This document shows positions 8,114 to 20,145 of a DNA stretch of 64,000 bases, piece after piece. The stretch's first letter is position 1. The number at the start of each line of letters is the position of its first letter. A program made the translations under genes and the position numbers. A model generated the notes under the pieces. The model saw only the letters and a program-made list of their open reading frames with translations, made no database searches and was not told the origin of the DNA. The DNA is from Flavobacteriales bacterium (GTDB lineage: Bacteria; Bacteroidota; Bacteroidia; Flavobacteriales_D; Crocinitomicaceae): positions 1 to 64,000 of the forward strand of contig CANHOA010000008.1 of NCBI GenBank assembly GCA_947462255.1. Direction: 5' to 3'.

Positions 8114-10382
8114 AATCTTTAATTCTAACGCTAGTTTTTCCTACTTGAACTTTTGATTTTTGAATAGCATCATCTAGTTTATCAATAAATTTCTTTGAGT
8201 CAGATTGATTCAAATGCTTTGTGGCTTGGTTTGTCAATTCTTCTTTCAACTTATAGATTAAACTTATGCATCGCATAGCAGAAAGCAATTCATTTTTTGA
8301 CAAAACATATTCTTCTGCAATTTCTGTTAATTTAAGTCCCTCTAAGTCTAGGTTTGAAATTACAGGATCAGTAAAGGAATTTACTTTTATGGTGAGTTCA
8401 CGGTCTATTTTAATGAATAAATTGGAACTCCTCAACCGTTTAAACTCCTGAGATAGCCTTGCGTTAGTTTTTTCATCTACTGTTTCCCCAGGATATCCAT
8501 TTATTTCTTTCTGTTTATCGTCTCGTATTATTACCTCACCATTCCAAAGACCAATGCCATTTGCTTGAAGCTGAATTTTAAAAGGCAACTCATTTTTTTT
8601 GTATTCTTGAAAAATAAGGCTTAGAATGGTGCTATCAGCCGGTGAAAATATTGTTTGTGTAAAATTGAATTTGTCTGGATCAAATCGATCTTCTAATTTT
8701 AATTGAAAATCTGAGTCGTAGTAGGGCTGAGCGTCTGTTTTACTAATATGAAGCATCACTTCATCGGATGATTCTCCCTCAAAGTCCTCTGGAATGGAGA
8801 TGAGTCTGATTTCGATATTTTCTTCGTCTTTTGTTGCTGGAATTGTCAATTCTTGGGTATATAAGTCGAAGGTAGTGCCATCTGCATAAGTATAGAGGCC
8901 GTCTTTGGTAGTATAAGCCACCCAATTTTCTCCCATTTTTTTGCGATAAGCATCTAATAATTTCTTTTTTGAGGTATATTCCTCAAGAATGGGTATCCTA
9001 TCCTCTATTAGTTCTTCTTCTAAGGCTACTAACTCATCGTATTTTTCATATAAATCGACTAATTCAGTTTGTTTTTTTGATCGTGCTACTCTTCTAGATT
9101 TTGTAGTGGGTAAAATATTGACAGGTCCACCATTTTTATGCTTTCTCTTGAACCTACGCATTTTTCGCGATGGCTTTTTCTTCGTTACGTAATCATGACT
9201 GTCAAGAATTGAATAGTTGGCCTCTTCTTCGCCAATCTTTGCTGAAGTTTCACTTATTTCTTTTTGTACATTTTTTATCTGTTCGTTGAAACCATCTTTT
9301 CCTTCTACGCTATTTTTTAATGCTTTAAAGGTTAAATCATCTAGGTCATTGATGATACGTTGAAAGGTTATTCCTTTAGAAAAGGTTGAGTCCGGCGATA
9401 AGAAACGAGTTTTCTCAGAACCAAATAAATGGTATTGTTGATTGTTTCGCTCAATAACAACTGTGGTTTGTTTTGAACTGTTGTAGCCCCATACATCAAA
9501 GTGTATTTGAGTTAGTTTGTCATTTCCAACGGTTGAGAGGTTTCTTGAACATATACGTTTGGCTTTTAATTCTTTTTTTTTGCCACCAACAAGGACTATG
9601 TCGTAAGGAAATAGTCCTATTGCTTTTGGAAGCCCTTTGTTCCATTCGCCATATTCATCTTTGTCTCGTTCTTCTAAAAGGCCTGTTGTGTAGGATCCAT
9701 CTCCACATGCAAACAATATGTTTTCAAAATCTGTGGCTACACCTCCTAGTAGTTTATAGATATAAAAAGAACGATTTTTTATGGTTTTATTTATGGCGTA
9801 ATTCTGTGCATCTAATACTTGTTTTTGTTCTAATTTGTCTTTAATTCCAATTAAATCTAATAGTGTTATACGATCATTTAAGGAAAGACTTGTTTGTAAA
9901 ATCGGACTTGTACTAGGATTTAACAGCTCATCGTAAATTTTCCCTCGAATTATATTTTTTGGAATTGAATCAAAGAAGTGATCTAAGTATGCGTCAATTA
10001 GTGGTGTATTTTCTTTATTTTTTCTATCAAGAACGAGTTGAATTTGCTTGCATAATTCCCAAATAGCAGTTTTATTGGTTGCTTCAGCAATTAAGCCATT
10101 CGGAGAGGTAGCGATTAAGTTATTCCGTATAATGAGTAATGATGGTTCGTTGATGATAATTAGTTCGATGGAATCGTAATTTAATTTCCCATCAGGAAAT
10201 TTTACTATTGGTCCAGTATAGTCAAATGCTTTCCCAATATTTCGCTCAAGGATTGGGCTTTTTTTTACGATGTGAAATAAATAGGCGCGGGTTTCTATTG
10301 AAAGGCCATCATTGTTCTGGCTGTGAGAAATGCAATAGCTTGAGATGATGAAAACAGCAAAATAGAGCCGAAATTTCAGCAT
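8103..10382 (-). CDS. Unrecognised exported 759-residue protein
   Basis: I do not recognise this family. It begins with a probable signal peptide (MLKFRLYFAVFIISSYC, then SHSQN). The N-terminal third carries AYLFHIVKKSPILERNIGKAFDY and ends near a Gly-rich CGDGSYTTGLLEE segment. Residues about 370-480 are predicted coiled coil, interrupted by a very basic stretch (RKMRRFKRKHKNGG). The C-terminal part is mixed and charged. There is no T9SS sorting tail and no lipobox. The stop overlaps the helicase reading frame by 11 bases, and the gene lies 13 bases downstream of a T9SS cargo gene, so the two may be co-transcribed. A secreted or periplasmic location is inferred from the signal peptide only. 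Confidence 0.7.
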   Translation of the reverse strand: MLKFRLYFAVFIISSYCISHSQNNDGLSIETRAYLFHIVKKSPILERNIGKAFDYTGPIVKFPDGKLNYDSIELIIINEPSLLIIRNNLIATSPNGLIAEATNKTAIWELCKQIQLVLDRKNKENTPLIDAYLDHFFDSIPKNIIRGKIYDELLNPSTSPILQTSLSLNDRITLLDLIGIKDKLEQKQVLDAQNYAINKTIKNRSFYIYKLLGGVATDFENILFACGDGSYTTGLLEERDKDEYGEWNKGLPKAIGLFPYDIVLVGGKKKELKAKRICSRNLSTVGNDKLTQIHFDVWGYNSSKQTTVVIERNNQQYHLFGSEKTRFLSPDSTFSKGITFQRIINDLDDLTFKALKNSVEGKDGFNEQIKNVQKEISETSAKIGEEEANYSILDSHDYVTKKKPSRKMRRFKRKHKNGGPVNILPTTKSRRVARSKKQTELVDLYEKYDELVALEEELIEDRIPILEEYTSKKKLLDAYRKKMGENWVAYTTKDGLYTYADGTTFDLYTQELTIPATKDEENIEIRLISIPEDFEGESSDEVMLHISKTDAQPYYDSDFQLKLEDRFDPDKFNFTQTIFSPADSTILSLIFQEYKKNELPFKIQLQANGIGLWNGEVIIRDDKQKEINGYPGETVDEKTNARLSQEFKRLRSSNLFIKIDRELTIKVNSFTDPVISNLDLEGLKLTEIAEEYVLSKNELLSAMRCISLIYKLKEELTNQATKHLNQSDSKKFIDKLDDAIQKSKVQVGKTSVRIKDFKR

Positions 10383-10395
10383 CGTAATAGTTAAA

Positions 10396-11385
10396 TTATA
10401 ATTTGATGAACTTCATTGTTGATGAACCTACACGAATTAAATAACTTCCCGATGGCAAGGTCGAAACATTAATTTTTTCGTCTGCTAAACCAGTAAGAAA
10501 AGTGCGACCGCTTAAATCAGTTACATTATATCCTTCATTTTTTTGAAATAATCCTGAAAGTTGCACTTCATCAACTACTGGATTTGGATAAATGGTAAAG
10601 GATTTCGATGTTTGCTCATCTATTCCAACAAAAGTTGTAGGCGCATTCTTACTCAATACCAAGGTGCTCGAATTATTCAATAAGGCAGAAATTACATTTA
10701 CATTAACGACCATGAAAATGGGTAGGTTAGAAGTACTCAAATCATAATATTCAAATACATTGCGCACGAAACTTACAGGTGTTCCAAATACAGTGGCTAC
10801 AGCTGAATCCTTAAGGTGGTATCTCGATACAATGGTATACGTATTGCCTCCAGGTAAAAGTAGGGTGCCAACTCCATCATAAATAGAAACAGAAGTCCCT
10901 GATGAAGGAACTGTTCCTGTTGCGCCACTTGTAATGCTGCCCGAAAAATTATCCGTTACCATATTCCCAAGTGCAAATGGGTAGGTCATTAGATTTTGTT
11001 GATCGATGTTCCAACTCGCAACCACGGCACCTAAACTCACTTCGTTAAAAACAAAACCTTGAGAGGTTCGTCCCGTTCCGCCTGTATAAAAGGTTTCAAG
11101 TGTACCTCCTACACTCAATACTTTAGCAGAGCCAGCAAAGGAAGTGAAATTGGAACTTAAACTAGCATCTAAAATTTGAACGTCTTTGGTTATTCCAAAA
11201 ACTCCCGCTAGTTGACTGTAATCCCAAGTTACGTTGTTTCCAACAACGGAAGCATAATTATTCGCATTCGAATCACAAAGGTATAAATTGACTAAGTCAC
11301 CAATGTTTGCCTCATTCAAGCTAGTAAATGACTGAGCATTGAATAGAAACGGGAATAAAAAAAGCAGTGTATGGATTTTTTTCAT
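10396..11385 (-). CDS. T9SS sorting-domain protein, 329 residues
   Basis: A secreted protein with a signal peptide (MKKIHTLLFLFPFLFNAQS) and a type IX C-terminal sorting domain. The tail starts at FTIYPNPVVDEVQL, continues through YNVTDLSGRTF and LPSGSYLIRVG, and ends in MKFIKL. The body (about residues 20-250) is beta-rich and Ser/Thr/Gly-rich, of a kind often found in marine Flavobacteriales; I recognise no catalytic motif. T9SS cargo is exported by Sec, crosses the outer membrane, loses its tail and is either released or attached to the surface. It has its own upstream -7 box, and the 759-residue gene follows after 13 bases. Confidence 0.85.
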   Translation of the reverse strand: MKKIHTLLFLFPFLFNAQSFTSLNEANIGDLVNLYLCDSNANNYASVVGNNVTWDYSQLAGVFGITKDVQILDASLSSNFTSFAGSAKVLSVGGTLETFYTGGTGRTSQGFVFNEVSLGAVVASWNIDQQNLMTYPFALGNMVTDNFSGSITSGATGTVPSSGTSVSIYDGVGTLLLPGGNTYTIVSRYHLKDSAVATVFGTPVSFVRNVFEYYDLSTSNLPIFMVVNVNVISALLNNSSTLVLSKNAPTTFVGIDEQTSKSFTIYPNPVVDEVQLSGLFQKNEGYNVTDLSGRTFLTGLADEKINVSTLPSGSYLIRVGSSTMKFIKL

Positions 11386-11401
11386 GATTATTTTTTTTTA
11401 T

Positions 11402-11409
11402 CAAATTTA
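11402..11409 (-). promoter_or_regulatory. Promoter -7 box for the T9SS cargo gene
   Basis: The minus strand reads TAAATTTG, an exact TAnnTTTG match, 16 bases before the ATG. No clear -33 element is seen. Confidence 0.45.
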
Positions 11410-11507
11410 GCAAAAGAATTGATTCTATAAAAGGCCTAAGAACAAAAAATAAAAATAAGGGCAATGACCAGTAAAACTTTGTGAATTGTATTTCCTTGTG
11501 TAGAATA

Positions 11508-13223
11508 CTATTTACTCCAATTTAGAAGCGCCTTCTCTTGATTTACACTAGGATTTTTTTGAATCGTAACACTGTGTTTTTGGTAGAAATAACGGTTTAC
11601 TTCCGGAAGGGTCAGCTGTATCATCTTTTGGTTTCTGATGATCAGTACCTTCTTTTCATCAAATTCAAAATACCCTAACAATTCATCCAAATCATTGGAA
11701 ATATGATGGTCATTTATCGCTACAATTTGGTCGTTAAGGCAAAGGCCCCCGATATCAGCAGGACTTCCTGGGTATATTTCACTGATCGAAAAACCATTGC
11801 TTGATTTGGTCGTTCGCATCCCAAGTTTCGCTTTGCTGTATGACCTAAGTGGCTCTTGTATAAGCGTTAAACCTAAATAGTCTAAACAATCAATTAAAAT
11901 ACTTTCGTATGGGTTAGTTCCATTAATGTACTCGTCAAAGAAGGCTTGAAAGGAGATGCCAGAAGTGTTTTCAAGAGTTGTTTGATAATCACTCTCTGCA
12001 ATACCGATGCCTTTGACTGCGAAATCATAGTAAAGTCGTTTCATAACTTCATCGAGACCAACTTTATTATTGGTGGCTTTTCTGATTTGAACATCAAGGC
12101 AAAACGCTAAGAGGCATCCTTCGGTATAAATCGACACTTTTCGCCCAGGAACACCCAATACATAGCCATCAAGCCAGGTATCGAAAGAGGATTCAGCGAC
12201 AGAATAATTAAATCGACCTGGATTATCAAGATGTTTTTGAACTTGATTGCTCAATTCGTGCAGGTAGTCGTTTAATGTAAAAAAGCCACTTTTCAATAGG
12301 AAAAGATCACCCATGTAGGTTGTTACTCCTTCGTAAATATAGCCTAAACGCGAATAATTCTCGCCTGTTAGATCATAGGGAAGCATCGCTTTGGGGCGTA
12401 TACTTTTTATGTTCCACGCGTGGTATAATTCATGGGAAGAAATACCAAGTAATTCTGCGTACAAACTATTGAAAAGCGCATGGGATGGGCCCAAGGTAAT
12501 CACAGTGCTTTTTAGATGTTCAACACCATGATAGGCTTGATTTGGTAAGCTAAAAATCAAAAAATCGTACCGTGTGAAAGGAAATTCACCAAAAGCATCA
12601 AATTGATGCTGCGTAAATTTTTGAAAATCATGTATAATACTTTCCCAATCCATTGGTTTATGGCCAACTATCCAAATGGTGAATGGGACATTGTTTACGG
12701 AATAGCTTTCAGATTGAAGATTTGGAGAAATTATAAATGGCGAATCTGTTAATTCATCATAATTAGCAGCATGCAATAAACCGTTTTCCTTTGTTAAAGA
12801 AGTGGCAATTTGCCAATTGCTCGGACGCTCTACGAGTAAGGTGATTGGATTTTCTGTTAGGCCATCCGCGTAGAGTAAACAATTAACAGGATTCACATAA
12901 CGCAATTCCTTATCAATGAAAGTTGATCCAGCATTTAATTCATTGGCATAGTAGCTATATTGAACAGTTATTGTTTGCGTATTTGGGGTTTCAACTAACC
13001 AAGTATCCTTATTTGTTTTATGAAAGGAACACTTTTTCTTCTGCTCATTAAAAACGCTAAAATTCAAGACGTTTTTAGCAAAATTCCCCAATTCATACCT
13101 TCCCGGTCGCCAAGAGGGCAGATGTAGAAGGGTTGTTTCAGCATTTACCGGAAAGTCAACGCTAATTTGAAGTAGCTTTTTACTACTTTGTTGACCATCA
13201 AGTTTATAGTGAATTGTTTTCAA
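11508..13223 (-). CDS. M61 family metallopeptidase with PDZ domain
   Basis: A 571-residue protein of the glycyl aminopeptidase (M61) family. The N-terminal beta domain contains LPSWRPGRYELGNFAKNV near residues 35-53. The zinc site is HELYH at 264-268 with Glu298 (YEGVTTY) as the probable third ligand. A PDZ-like domain lies near residues 450-540 (ISEIYPGSPADIGGLCLND). No signal peptide is evident. The start is TTG: the next in-frame Met is near residue 190 and homologues begin at about this point. It lies ten bases after the ABC-F gene and probably shares its transcript. The substrate is unknown. Confidence 0.88.
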   Translation of the reverse strand: MKTIHYKLDGQQSSKKLLQISVDFPVNAETTLLHLPSWRPGRYELGNFAKNVLNFSVFNEQKKKCSFHKTNKDTWLVETPNTQTITVQYSYYANELNAGSTFIDKELRYVNPVNCLLYADGLTENPITLLVERPSNWQIATSLTKENGLLHAANYDELTDSPFIISPNLQSESYSVNNVPFTIWIVGHKPMDWESIIHDFQKFTQHQFDAFGEFPFTRYDFLIFSLPNQAYHGVEHLKSTVITLGPSHALFNSLYAELLGISSHELYHAWNIKSIRPKAMLPYDLTGENYSRLGYIYEGVTTYMGDLFLLKSGFFTLNDYLHELSNQVQKHLDNPGRFNYSVAESSFDTWLDGYVLGVPGRKVSIYTEGCLLAFCLDVQIRKATNNKVGLDEVMKRLYYDFAVKGIGIAESDYQTTLENTSGISFQAFFDEYINGTNPYESILIDCLDYLGLTLIQEPLRSYSKAKLGMRTTKSSNGFSISEIYPGSPADIGGLCLNDQIVAINDHHISNDLDELLGYFEFDEKKVLIIRNQKMIQLTLPEVNRYFYQKHSVTIQKNPSVNQEKALLNWSK

Positions 13224-13233
13224 AGGGTGAAGA

Positions 13234-14889
<1,656 letters not shown>

Positions 14890-15456
14890 TTAAGATAATG
14901 CCGTTTTCATGCACGAATAAACAAATGCGGGCGGTATATTAAAAGGGGTGTAGGTTATTTTTGTTTTTTCAAATCGCTTTTTTATGGCTTTTTTGGACTG
15001 AAGAGAGTACTGAAACTGAACAAAAGTACCCTTGTCATCTAAAGACTTATGAATGGAGTCCAATAGATCCGTTTTTAACTCTTCCGGAAAGTTCGCTAAG
15101 GGTAGTGAAGAGATAATAATATCGGCTTTTTCTTTTCCAATTTGTTGGATAAATTCCCCGATTTTATTAGCGGAATCGTGAAAGAAGTGAACCCGAGGAT
15201 CCTGAATAGAAGTACTTAGTTCTTCGTAAAATAGATCATTCAGTTCGATAACAATAAGTTGGGTATTTTCTCCCATTTCTTTAATGATTCTTCTTGTAAA
15301 GACACCATTTCCAGGTCCTAGTTCTACAATTACTTCAGCTGTGGATAAAGGCAGATGAGCAAGCATTTTATTCGTTAGAAAACGCGAGCTTGGAGCTATT
15401 GACCCAACCATTTTCTTTTGCTTAAAAAATTGTTTTAAAAACAGCCTTTTTTTCAT
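14890..15456 (-). CDS. SAM-dependent methyltransferase, phospholipid N-methyltransferase-like
   Basis: A 188-residue class I methyltransferase. The SAM motif is VIVELGPGNGVFTRRI near residues 42-57, followed by VIELND and, at the motif IV position, ISSLPLANFPEEL. The SSLPL motif and N-terminal KKMVGSIAPSSRFL resemble PmtA-type phospholipid N-methyltransferases, and more distantly the KsgA rRNA dimethylases. The likely substrate is a lipid such as phosphatidylethanolamine, but this is inference. It lies 11 bases after the dihydroorotase-like gene, in the same direction, as the last member of that operon. Confidence 0.75.
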   Translation of the reverse strand: MKKRLFLKQFFKQKKMVGSIAPSSRFLTNKMLAHLPLSTAEVIVELGPGNGVFTRRIIKEMGENTQLIVIELNDLFYEELSTSIQDPRVHFFHDSANKIGEFIQQIGKEKADIIISSLPLANFPEELKTDLLDSIHKSLDDKGTFVQFQYSLQSKKAIKKRFEKTKITYTPFNIPPAFVYSCMKTALS

Positions 15457-15467
15457 GGTTTCGGAGC

Positions 15468-16724
15468 TTAGTTTAGGCTAATTAGACCATTATTTAAGAT
15501 CCCAATCACTTTGCCTTTTAAATTTTTTCCTATAAATGGACTAAATGAATATGGGGATGAAATCGCTTCTTTATCAAAGCACCATTCAACAGTAGGGTCA
15601 AAGAGGGTAAGGTCGGCTATTTCTCCAATAGTAATCGTTTGGCTTTGTATCCCAAAAACAGTTCTTGAAGATGTTGAAAGGACACGTATGATTTTTTCCG
15701 TACCGATATCGGTGTATTTTTCTAATGCCGCATACATACTTTCCAGCTGAATAGTGCCAAAAGAGGCAAAATCAAATTCAATTTCCTTGTCCTCAGGATC
15801 GCTCGGACGGTGGTCAGAAACGATGGCATCTATTGTTCCATCTTTTATTCCTTCTATTAAAGCTAAACGATCTTCTTTGGTTCTAAGAACCGGAAAAACT
15901 TTGAACTTAGTATCAAAATCCAACACTTCTTCTTCAGAAAAGCAAAGGTTCATGAGGTGAACATCAGCCGTTATTTGCAATCCTTTTTTCTTTGCTTGAC
16001 GAATGAGTTCAAGGCTTTCTTTGCTTGAAATTCCACTAAGATGTAGTTGACCATTGGTATAGCTTAAGAGCGAAATTTGTTGCTCAAGGGCAATTATTTC
16101 TGAAATGGATGGATCAGCTTTTAGTCCTGTTCGAGTGGAGGCAATTCCTTCATTTACAATTCCATTTGCCGCTAAAGAAGGATTGCTACAATAACTTATT
16201 ATTTTTCCATTAAAGTGTTTAACGTATAATAAAGCACGGTGTAAAACTCCAGCTTCTAGGCTTTGATTATCGTCGGAAAACCAATTCACACCTGATTGAT
16301 GCATGTCGAACATTTCAGCAAGCTGAAGTCCTTTTCGGTTTTGGGTAATGCAACCAATAGGGTGAAGGGTAACGGGATTGTTTCCTGCACGATTTAGTAG
16401 ATACTCCACTTGTGCTTTACTATCAATTGGCGGATGTGTGGAAGAAACCACTCCAACGTGTGTAAATCCTCCATTTGCTGCAGCTTTAAGGCCTGAGGCG
16501 ATGGTTTCTTTATGTTCATTCCCTGGGTCACAAAAATCAGCTTTGAAATCAACCCATCCTTTTGAAACGTGAAGATTTTTACTCATGATTACTTGGGCTC
16601 CTTCGTAATTAATGGTTTTTTCTATTCGGTCAATCCTTCCATCAATAATTAAGATATCAACGCATTGATTGTCAAATTTGGAGCTTGAATCTAAAACCTT
16701 AGCTTGTTTGATTAATAGTGCCAT
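15468..16724 (-). CDS. Dihydroorotase-like amidohydrolase, probably non-catalytic
   Basis: A 418-residue protein aligning along its length with class I dihydroorotases ([68 protein letters not shown]). Most active-site residues are replaced. The HxH of DxHxHxRxPG reads KAD (residues 61-63) and the Arg is Cys65. The AHCED metal ligand reads SYCSN, the TPHH segment reads HLMN, and the final His of DHAPH is Ser. It therefore probably does not hydrolyse dihydroorotate by the known mechanism. Such paralogues are common in Flavobacteriia and are often annotated pyrC. It lies seven bases after the BatA/VWA gene in one operon. A structural or assembly role, as for inactive DHOases bound to ATCase, is possible. 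Confidence 0.82.
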   Translation of the reverse strand: MALLIKQAKVLDSSSKFDNQCVDILIIDGRIDRIEKTINYEGAQVIMSKNLHVSKGWVDFKADFCDPGNEHKETIASGLKAAANGGFTHVGVVSSTHPPIDSKAQVEYLLNRAGNNPVTLHPIGCITQNRKGLQLAEMFDMHQSGVNWFSDDNQSLEAGVLHRALLYVKHFNGKIISYCSNPSLAANGIVNEGIASTRTGLKADPSISEIIALEQQISLLSYTNGQLHLSGISSKESLELIRQAKKKGLQITADVHLMNLCFSEEEVLDFDTKFKVFPVLRTKEDRLALIEGIKDGTIDAIVSDHRPSDPEDKEIEFDFASFGTIQLESMYAALEKYTDIGTEKIIRVLSTSSRTVFGIQSQTITIGEIADLTLFDPTVEWCFDKEAISSPYSFSPFIGKNLKGKVIGILNNGLISLN

Positions 16725-16731
16725 ATGTTTA

Positions 16732-18780
16732 TTATTTCCAAAATTTAAGCAATGCCATTTCGATTAAAAGAAAAATAAGTCCTAAAGCAATAAATATTCT
16801 CCAATATTCTACAGGTTTATCTAATTTAATTTGCGTTGTACTTTGACCATTTAATACCGCCTTAAAGGTACAATTTTTTATACCTGAATTTTCAAATGCT
16901 GCAACAATTTGTTTTTCATCCATCGTTTCGCTTGAAGATTCTTTTCGGTCATAATTAATAGCAAGACATCCAAGTTCCTCATCTTCTACAACTTTATAGC
17001 TACCAGCAATTAATTTCTCTACGGCCTCAGTTCCAGAGATAGATATCGAGCTAATCGATTTGAAATTCTGCCTAGGTGGAATAAAATCAACGTTCTTATT
17101 TACTAATCTAATAGGCTTTTCAACGTTTAGGGAGTTGTATATAAGTATTTTGGAATCTTTTCCAATCGTGACAAATTGCGGTAGTTTTCGTTTGCTTAAT
17201 TCACCTATCCTTAAAATAATAGCAGGGAAGATTGCATTTTGAGTAAAATTCCCAAAGGAAGATGCTAGGGAGGAGGTGTAAAGATAGTTGGACTTATTTC
17301 CCGGGCTTTTTAATAGTAATGGATTTCCATTTCGTTGGCTTAATAATGGATAGGCAGCACTTTGGTTCGTTCCAATTACCTTATATGATTTTATGATTGC
17401 GGGCAAGTTTAAATCTTCTTTTTCCTTGTCAAACATGCCTATAAAAAAGGGGTTTTTATAGTCAATGGCATTGATGCTATTTCCAATTGAAATTGCGTTT
17501 CCTAAGCTGGGCAACTCAAGCTTTGACAATAAGTTATTCCATGATGAAAGATTGATTTTTTCTCCCGGAAATAGTCCAATAGAATGTCCTTCCTCTGATA
17601 GACGCACTAAATCAGCCACTAGCCCGCTGCTTAAATCATTTATACCATTTATTAAAATAAGATCGGCTTGTTCTGCTAAATCGCTTGTATAAGAAAGTTC
17701 GGATATGCTTGAAAGTTTATAAAAGGGTTCGATTGAAAATACTTTAGGCATTGATTGTGATTCGGACTCACCATTAATAATAAGCACACGACTTTCTTTA
17801 GCAACTTCCACATTGAAATAATAGTTATCATCCCAATAAAGTTGTTTATCTTTTATTTCGGCACTTCCTTCATATGTACCAGGTTGATCATTGGTGTAAT
17901 TAAAACTAGTGTTCAGTGTGCTATTTGCTTTAATATCGGCAAACATTGCTCGTTTCTGTTTTCCTAATTCAATTTTTATCTCTACGTTGATAGCATCGAT
18001 ATCGGAGTCATTATTTACGCGAATAAATAATTCATTTTGGTCTCCAGCTTTTTGAAGGGGAGAGGCAAAGTAGATAGAATCTATGTATAGATTAGCTTTT
18101 GATTGTGCTGTAACTTGAATGGGGTAATAGGATCCCGAATTATCTGCATTTAATTTAGATGTTTTAAAGGTCTCTTTTTGAAAATCGGATATTAAAACGT
18201 GTTGAACATTATTCAGTCTAATTTGCTCATTGTTTATTCGGGCTATAAATTCCCTTTCCCAATTAATTATTTCATCAATATCTCGGGCTATTGGACACTC
18301 TTTAACTTTGTCTAATTGTTCAAGGGCTTCAATTTTTGTAAGTAATCGTTTTTCAAGTCCATTAAGTTTATTGGTATGCAGAATGATTTTGCAATCAATG
18401 GGTGCTTTTTCAATAATTTGTCTTGCTATTTCTCGCGCTTCAGAAATTAATTCGCCCTCGACTCCTTTAGCAGTCATTGAAAATGAATTGTCAATATAGA
18501 TAGAAATAACATTTTTTCCCGCATTGTTTTGCCCATTTTTTAGAGGTAAATAAGGTTGTGCGAATGCAATAATGATTACTGAAAGAGCAATCATACGGGT
18601 AATTAAGACAATTATTTGTTTAAGTTTTTTGGTTGATTTATTCTCCTGGTCTATTTTTTGAATAAATTGAAGCGAAGAAAAGTAAAGCGTTTTATACCTT
18701 CGAAAATGAAATAAATGAATGATAATTGGGATAATGTTCAGGCTAAAAAGCCAAAGAATGCCAGGATTAACAAATGCCAT
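16732..18780 (-). CDS. BatA and von Willebrand factor A-like membrane protein
   Basis: A 682-residue inner-membrane protein. The N-terminus is the BatA domain ([21 protein letters not shown]) with a second membrane helix near residues 57-75. A VWA-like domain begins at [10 protein letters not shown], where DNSFS fits the DxSxS metal-ion adhesion motif. A large, probably periplasmic region follows, then a final helix ([19 protein letters not shown]). Bat proteins are linked to aerotolerance and envelope functions and work with MoxR ATPases and DUF58 proteins, though none is adjacent here. It heads the operon with the dihydroorotase-like and methyltransferase genes. Its promoter box suggests a leaderless transcript. 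Confidence 0.87.
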   Translation of the reverse strand: MAFVNPGILWLFSLNIIPIIIHLFHFRRYKTLYFSSLQFIQKIDQENKSTKKLKQIIVLITRMIALSVIIIAFAQPYLPLKNGQNNAGKNVISIYIDNSFSMTAKGVEGELISEAREIARQIIEKAPIDCKIILHTNKLNGLEKRLLTKIEALEQLDKVKECPIARDIDEIINWEREFIARINNEQIRLNNVQHVLISDFQKETFKTSKLNADNSGSYYPIQVTAQSKANLYIDSIYFASPLQKAGDQNELFIRVNNDSDIDAINVEIKIELGKQKRAMFADIKANSTLNTSFNYTNDQPGTYEGSAEIKDKQLYWDDNYYFNVEVAKESRVLIINGESESQSMPKVFSIEPFYKLSSISELSYTSDLAEQADLILINGINDLSSGLVADLVRLSEEGHSIGLFPGEKINLSSWNNLLSKLELPSLGNAISIGNSINAIDYKNPFFIGMFDKEKEDLNLPAIIKSYKVIGTNQSAAYPLLSQRNGNPLLLKSPGNKSNYLYTSSLASSFGNFTQNAIFPAIILRIGELSKRKLPQFVTIGKDSKILIYNSLNVEKPIRLVNKNVDFIPPRQNFKSISSISISGTEAVEKLIAGSYKVVEDEELGCLAINYDRKESSSETMDEKQIVAAFENSGIKNCTFKAVLNGQSTTQIKLDKPVEYWRIFIALGLIFLLIEMALLKFWK

Positions 18781-18784
18781 GCTT

Positions 18785-18792
18785 CAAAGTTA
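18785..18792 (-). promoter_or_regulatory. Promoter -7 box four bases before the BatA/VWA start
   Basis: The minus strand reads TAACTTTG, an exact TAnnTTTG match, with four bases between its G and the ATG at 18780. This would place transcription initiation at or next to the start codon. Confidence 0.55.
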
Positions 18793-18934
18793 GTACTTTT
18801 TCTTTGTTTTTTTGACACGAATACATTGTTTGCTAAGAAAATTACTGAAAAAATATTAGCTAATGAGAACCTCGATTTTATGAATAAGAAGAGATTATTT
18901 AACTTCTAAAAAGCAGTTTAATCAAAAAAAAAGA

Positions 18935-20068
18935 TCAATTCTTTTTTAAGGCTTCAATCCGTTTCTTATACTCAGCTGCTTTCTCGCTGTCGCCTAGTTT
19001 CGAATAAGTAGACCGTAATATTTCAAGTACTGCTTTATCTTCAGGTTTAACGATAATATAGCTCTCTAATAAAGCTAAAGAACGATATTGCATTTTCGTC
19101 GCCTTCTCAATTAACTGATTATAAGAAGGATCATTTTCAGGTAATTGACCTGCTTCGTATTTTAATTGGCCTGCCCAATTATACAAATGAGCTCCTAATT
19201 GGTATTGTGCATCGTTGTAGTTCGGATCTATTTCAAGGGCTTTGGTTAACGCCTTTTCAGCTTTTTCATTTTCTTTTAAATCCATATTCGCAGTCCCAAG
19301 TACATAGTATAATTGTTTATTCATTGGATCAATAGCAAGGGCTTCATTTAAATATTTCTCTGAGTCAATAACATCTCCCTTTTGAAGATAAATATTAACT
19401 AATGAAATGAGCACATCAATATTTGACGGAATTGCATCATTAACTTTTTTGGCTATTTCGAGGGCTGCATCGTAACTTTTTGTCTTTAAAAGGCTATCAA
19501 CCGTAAGACTTAAACTCAATTGAGCATTAACCGCAGCATCGGGGTACTTTTCGTTTAAAAAACTTTTAACCTGAATAGCTCCAATAAATAATTGGGTAGC
19601 CATATCATATTTCTTAGTCTCATAAGCACTAATAGCCATGTTAAAATACATACTTGAACGATAATTCAAAAAAGATTGAATGTCAGGAATCAATTCTTGC
19701 TTTGGATCTTCCAAAACCTTATTAAAGGATGTTCTAGCGATTGCTTCATATTCTTCCAATAGTGCTTCATCCGGTTGAACACCAGTGGAGGCACTTTCCA
19801 TGGCTGCTACTTCAATTAATCCAAAATAAATTTCACCGCGATACATGTGCATTTTTGTAGATCCAGCTGTTTCTGTATTAACGGCTGCCAGATCGATAAA
19901 ATCTTTTGCTTTTGTTATTATTTTTTTAGAAGCATCCAAACCAGCCATTGGGTTGTATTTCTTCATGAGTAATGCCGCATCGGTAACATTGGCTTTTTGA
20001 GCAAAAGAGGCTGTGTAAAACAACACTGCAACAAAAGAAGCAACTAATAAGTGAAAAATAGTTTTCAT
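18935..20068 (-). CDS. Exported tetratricopeptide-repeat protein
   Basis: A 377-residue protein with a signal peptide (IFHLLVASFVAVLFYTASFAQ) and several TPR motifs. The clearest run from about residue 205 to 290 (IDVLISLVNIYLQKGD, KQLYYVLGTANMDLKENEKAEKALTKALEIDPN). An N-terminal segment resembles Bacteroidota proteins with AAVNTETAGSTKMHMYRGEIYFGL. TPRs mediate protein-protein contact; the partner is unknown. The gene starts 77 bases after gyrA ends, in the same direction. A near-consensus box (CAAAAGTG on the plus strand) lies in that gap, so it may also have its own promoter. Confidence 0.82.
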   Translation of the reverse strand: MKTIFHLLVASFVAVLFYTASFAQKANVTDAALLMKKYNPMAGLDASKKIITKAKDFIDLAAVNTETAGSTKMHMYRGEIYFGLIEVAAMESASTGVQPDEALLEEYEAIARTSFNKVLEDPKQELIPDIQSFLNYRSSMYFNMAISAYETKKYDMATQLFIGAIQVKSFLNEKYPDAAVNAQLSLSLTVDSLLKTKSYDAALEIAKKVNDAIPSNIDVLISLVNIYLQKGDVIDSEKYLNEALAIDPMNKQLYYVLGTANMDLKENEKAEKALTKALEIDPNYNDAQYQLGAHLYNWAGQLKYEAGQLPENDPSYNQLIEKATKMQYRSLALLESYIIVKPEDKAVLEILRSTYSKLGDSEKAAEYKKRIEALKKN

Positions 20069-20145
20069 AACGAAGTTATTTTAGTTAACAAAAGTGAATG
20101 AAGGCATAGCATTTTCAAGTACCATGCCATTATAAAACATTTTAA

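Noticed and set aside
9473-9844. 123-codon frame antisense to the 759-residue gene
   Set aside because: Shadow of the reverse coding strand, with a Leu/Cys/His-rich composition unlike a real protein.
18715-18909. 64-codon plus-strand frame before the TPR gene
   Set aside because: It overlaps the BatA/VWA start and promoter and its translation shows nothing protein-like.
18900-18960. AT-only hairpin after the TPR gene as a terminator
   Set aside because: The arms are A/T only and overlap the end of the coding region, too weak to call.
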